Shown: positions 62,904-64,000 of the stretch, one piece after another
How the letters are laid out: each line of letters opens with the position of its first letter
How positions within the stretch are numbered: the first letter of the stretch is position 1
Assembly: GCA_013396635.1 (NCBI GenBank)
Contig: WBMW01005645.1
Coordinates: 367,808 to 431,807 of the forward strand
Direction of reading: 5' to 3'
DNA: 64,000 bases
Source of the DNA: Penelope pileata
Taxonomy: Eukaryota > Chordata > Aves > Galliformes > Cracidae
The notes under the pieces: generated by a model
Told to the model about the DNA's origin: nothing
Database searches by the model: none
What the model saw: the letters and a program-made list of their open reading frames with translations, nothing else
Translations under genes and position numbers: made by a program

Positions 62904-62909
62904 TTTAAT
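62904..62909 (-). terminator. Probable poly(A) signal of the right HSF copy
   Basis: ATTAAA on the minus strand, mirrored from 20035-20040. Confidence 0.5.
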
Positions 62910-62947
62910 ACTCAAGCACCCATTTCCAGAAGTCTCTGTGCACTGTG

Positions 62948-63568
62948 CTATGGTGCTGGCCCTACCCCTGCCTGCCCAGGGCTGCAGCTGCACGTGGGGC
63001 AGTGCGGGGCTGCCCGGGGCTCCCAGCCCTGGGGCACCACCATGGCGGCTGCCGTCTTGGCCATGGCTGAGGATAAGGAGCAGAAGGGCAGGGCAGCCCG
63101 GGAAGCCTGCAGCTGCGGGGCCTGTGGGTGCTGGAGAAGCTCCTGTTGTGTTGGGCTGGGTACGACATTGGGTGCCATGATGGGCACAGTGTAGTGAGGT
63201 GTGATAACAGCACCCAAAGCTGTATCTGCTGCTGGGGGGCAGCAGGGAGGAGGCCAGGGGCTGGCACTGCTCCCTCCCTGCTGCTGCTGCTGCTGCAGGG
63301 CCTGGCAGGGCTGGAGCAGCTCCGGCCTGGGCTCGGCTGGGGGCTTTCCAGGGGTGCTTGGTTGGAAGGGGCCCCATGGTGCCACTGCCCGGGTGCCTGC
63401 TCCCGCATCTGCTGCCACCGCGCTCCTCTGCAGCCCAGGAGCTGCTCCCTGTGCGGGACGGGCACCGGGGGCTGCCACCTCGCATCTCCTCGGGGCAGCT
63501 CTCCACTGGCAGAGCTCAAGCAGCTGTGGGCGATCTCTCCTGAAGCAGGGGTTGGAGCAGGCGAGCAA
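62948..63568 (-). CDS. HSF-family gene, right copy: last exon
   Basis: Inverted copy of 19373-19996. It starts after CTTTCAG (minus strand) with LLACSNPCFRRDRPQLLEL, the end of the HSF DNA-binding domain, and stays open for 206 codons to TAG at 62948-62950. It has the same six-Gln run and HYTVPIM motif. Relative to the left copy it has net one codon fewer and many amino-acid changes between the Gln run and the QAPQLQA segment. The rest of the gene (first exon) lies beyond 64000, so whether this copy is intact is unknown. Bases 63569-64000 are its intron; the donor falls about 5 bp outside the window. Confidence 0.85.
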   Translation of the reverse strand: MLACSNPCFRRDRPQLLELCQWRAAPRRCEVAAPGARPAQGAAPGLQRSAVAADAGAGTRAVAPWGPFQPSTPGKPPAEPRPELLQPCQALQQQQQQGGSSASPWPPPCCPPAADTALGAVITPHYTVPIMAPNVVPSPTQQELLQHPQAPQLQASRAALPFCSLSSAMAKTAAAMVVPQGWEPRAAPHCPTCSCSPGQAGVGPAP

Positions 63569-64000
63569 CTGAAAGATGCAAAGAGAAGAGTTAGTTGCTG
63601 TCAGCTTGGGACTGAAGGACAGCGAGACACAGAAACTGAGCCTTTAATTGCTGAGGTCAAACAGGGTATTAAAATGTCTGTGAGACAGCTTAAACCTACA
63701 GCTCAGGCTGACTAGAAGAAGACATGCTGAAATGTACTGAAATAAAGAGACTCACCATATCCTCATTGATTTATCTTCCCACTGCATGGGTTCAAACTCA
63801 TGAGATACAACCCAAACAGATTTTATCCACATTTCTGGTACCTCTAAAATACCTGCAAGCAGCCAGAGAAAGACATGAGGACCAGAACATTTACTGTCAC
63901 CCCCATCTCCTCTGTTATGGAGCTTGTTTGACTGGAATCTCCATCTGTCCCCCGCCCTCCCAGAACACCGAGAGAGCTGGCTCATGTGTGGAGTGACTGA

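Larger units (their letters stand above)
61745..64000 (-). repeat. Right arm of inverted repeat (HSF block)
   Basis: Reverse complement of about 18940-21195. The coordinate sum of paired bases is near 82,940-82,944 throughout (18940 with 64000, 19373 with 63568, 20214 with 62730). The arm continues past the window end. Confidence 0.93.

Noticed and set aside
1..64000. CRISPR arrays, operons, bacterial-type genes, tRNA or rRNA genes
   Set aside because: Nothing of the kind is visible; the spliced gene and CR1 content identify vertebrate nuclear DNA.

Overview
The window looks like nuclear DNA from a galliform-type bird, most likely chicken or a close relative. At least nine 5'-truncated CR1 LINE copies dominate the repeats, there is a solo LTR of avian ERV type, no Alu- or L1-like sequence is apparent, and the one intact gene reads as bird HSDL2. 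In chicken HSDL2 is Z-linked as far as I know, so a Z location is likely; this is inferred, not seen.

Layout. 1-14.4 kb is intergenic: a minus-strand CR1 at 5.25-6.65 kb and two plus-strand CR1s at 11.7-14.4 kb. The second block holds a 513-bp direct repeat joined by a single N and a 143-N gap. 14.8-15.06 kb keeps a fragment that reads like a hAT/GTF2IRD2-type protein. 15.07-16.17 kb is another repeat joined by a single N (550 bp, twice). It overlaps an inverted, stop-containing relic of HSDL2 exon 9 at 16.2-16.4 kb. A solo LTR with a 5-bp target-site duplication sits at 17.25-17.77 kb. 18.57-20.0 kb is a two-exon heat-shock-factor-family gene (HSFX/HSFY-like DNA-binding domain). Its 5' end is cut at a single-N join and it has a one-base frameshift. 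Directly downstream are a decayed copy of HSDL2 exon 1 (20.2 kb), a minus-strand CR1 (20.5-21.77 kb) and a relic of HSDL2 exon 7 (21.8 kb).

22.9-33.4 kb is the complete HSDL2 gene. It has a CpG-rich promoter and 11 coding exons that join in frame to 427 codons. The product is a short-chain dehydrogenase (TGxxxGxG, NNAS, YxxxK) fused to a C-terminal SCP2 sterol-carrier domain and ending in the peroxisomal tripeptide AKL. 33.6-61.7 kb is gene-poor and mostly unique sequence with two more CR1s and minor tandem repeats; I found no supportable gene there.

61.75-64.0 kb is an inverted copy of the HSF block: CR1, HSDL2 exon-1 relic, HSF last exon and HSF intron. It runs off the window end. HSDL2 is therefore bracketed by two oppositely oriented HSF copies about 40 kb apart. 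Their non-coding parts are nearly identical, while the middle of their last coding exon has diverged sharply. This inverted HSF/HSDL2-fragment duplication is the most unusual structure in the window. Several local oddities (single-N joins flanked by near-perfect repeats) are better explained as assembly artefacts.
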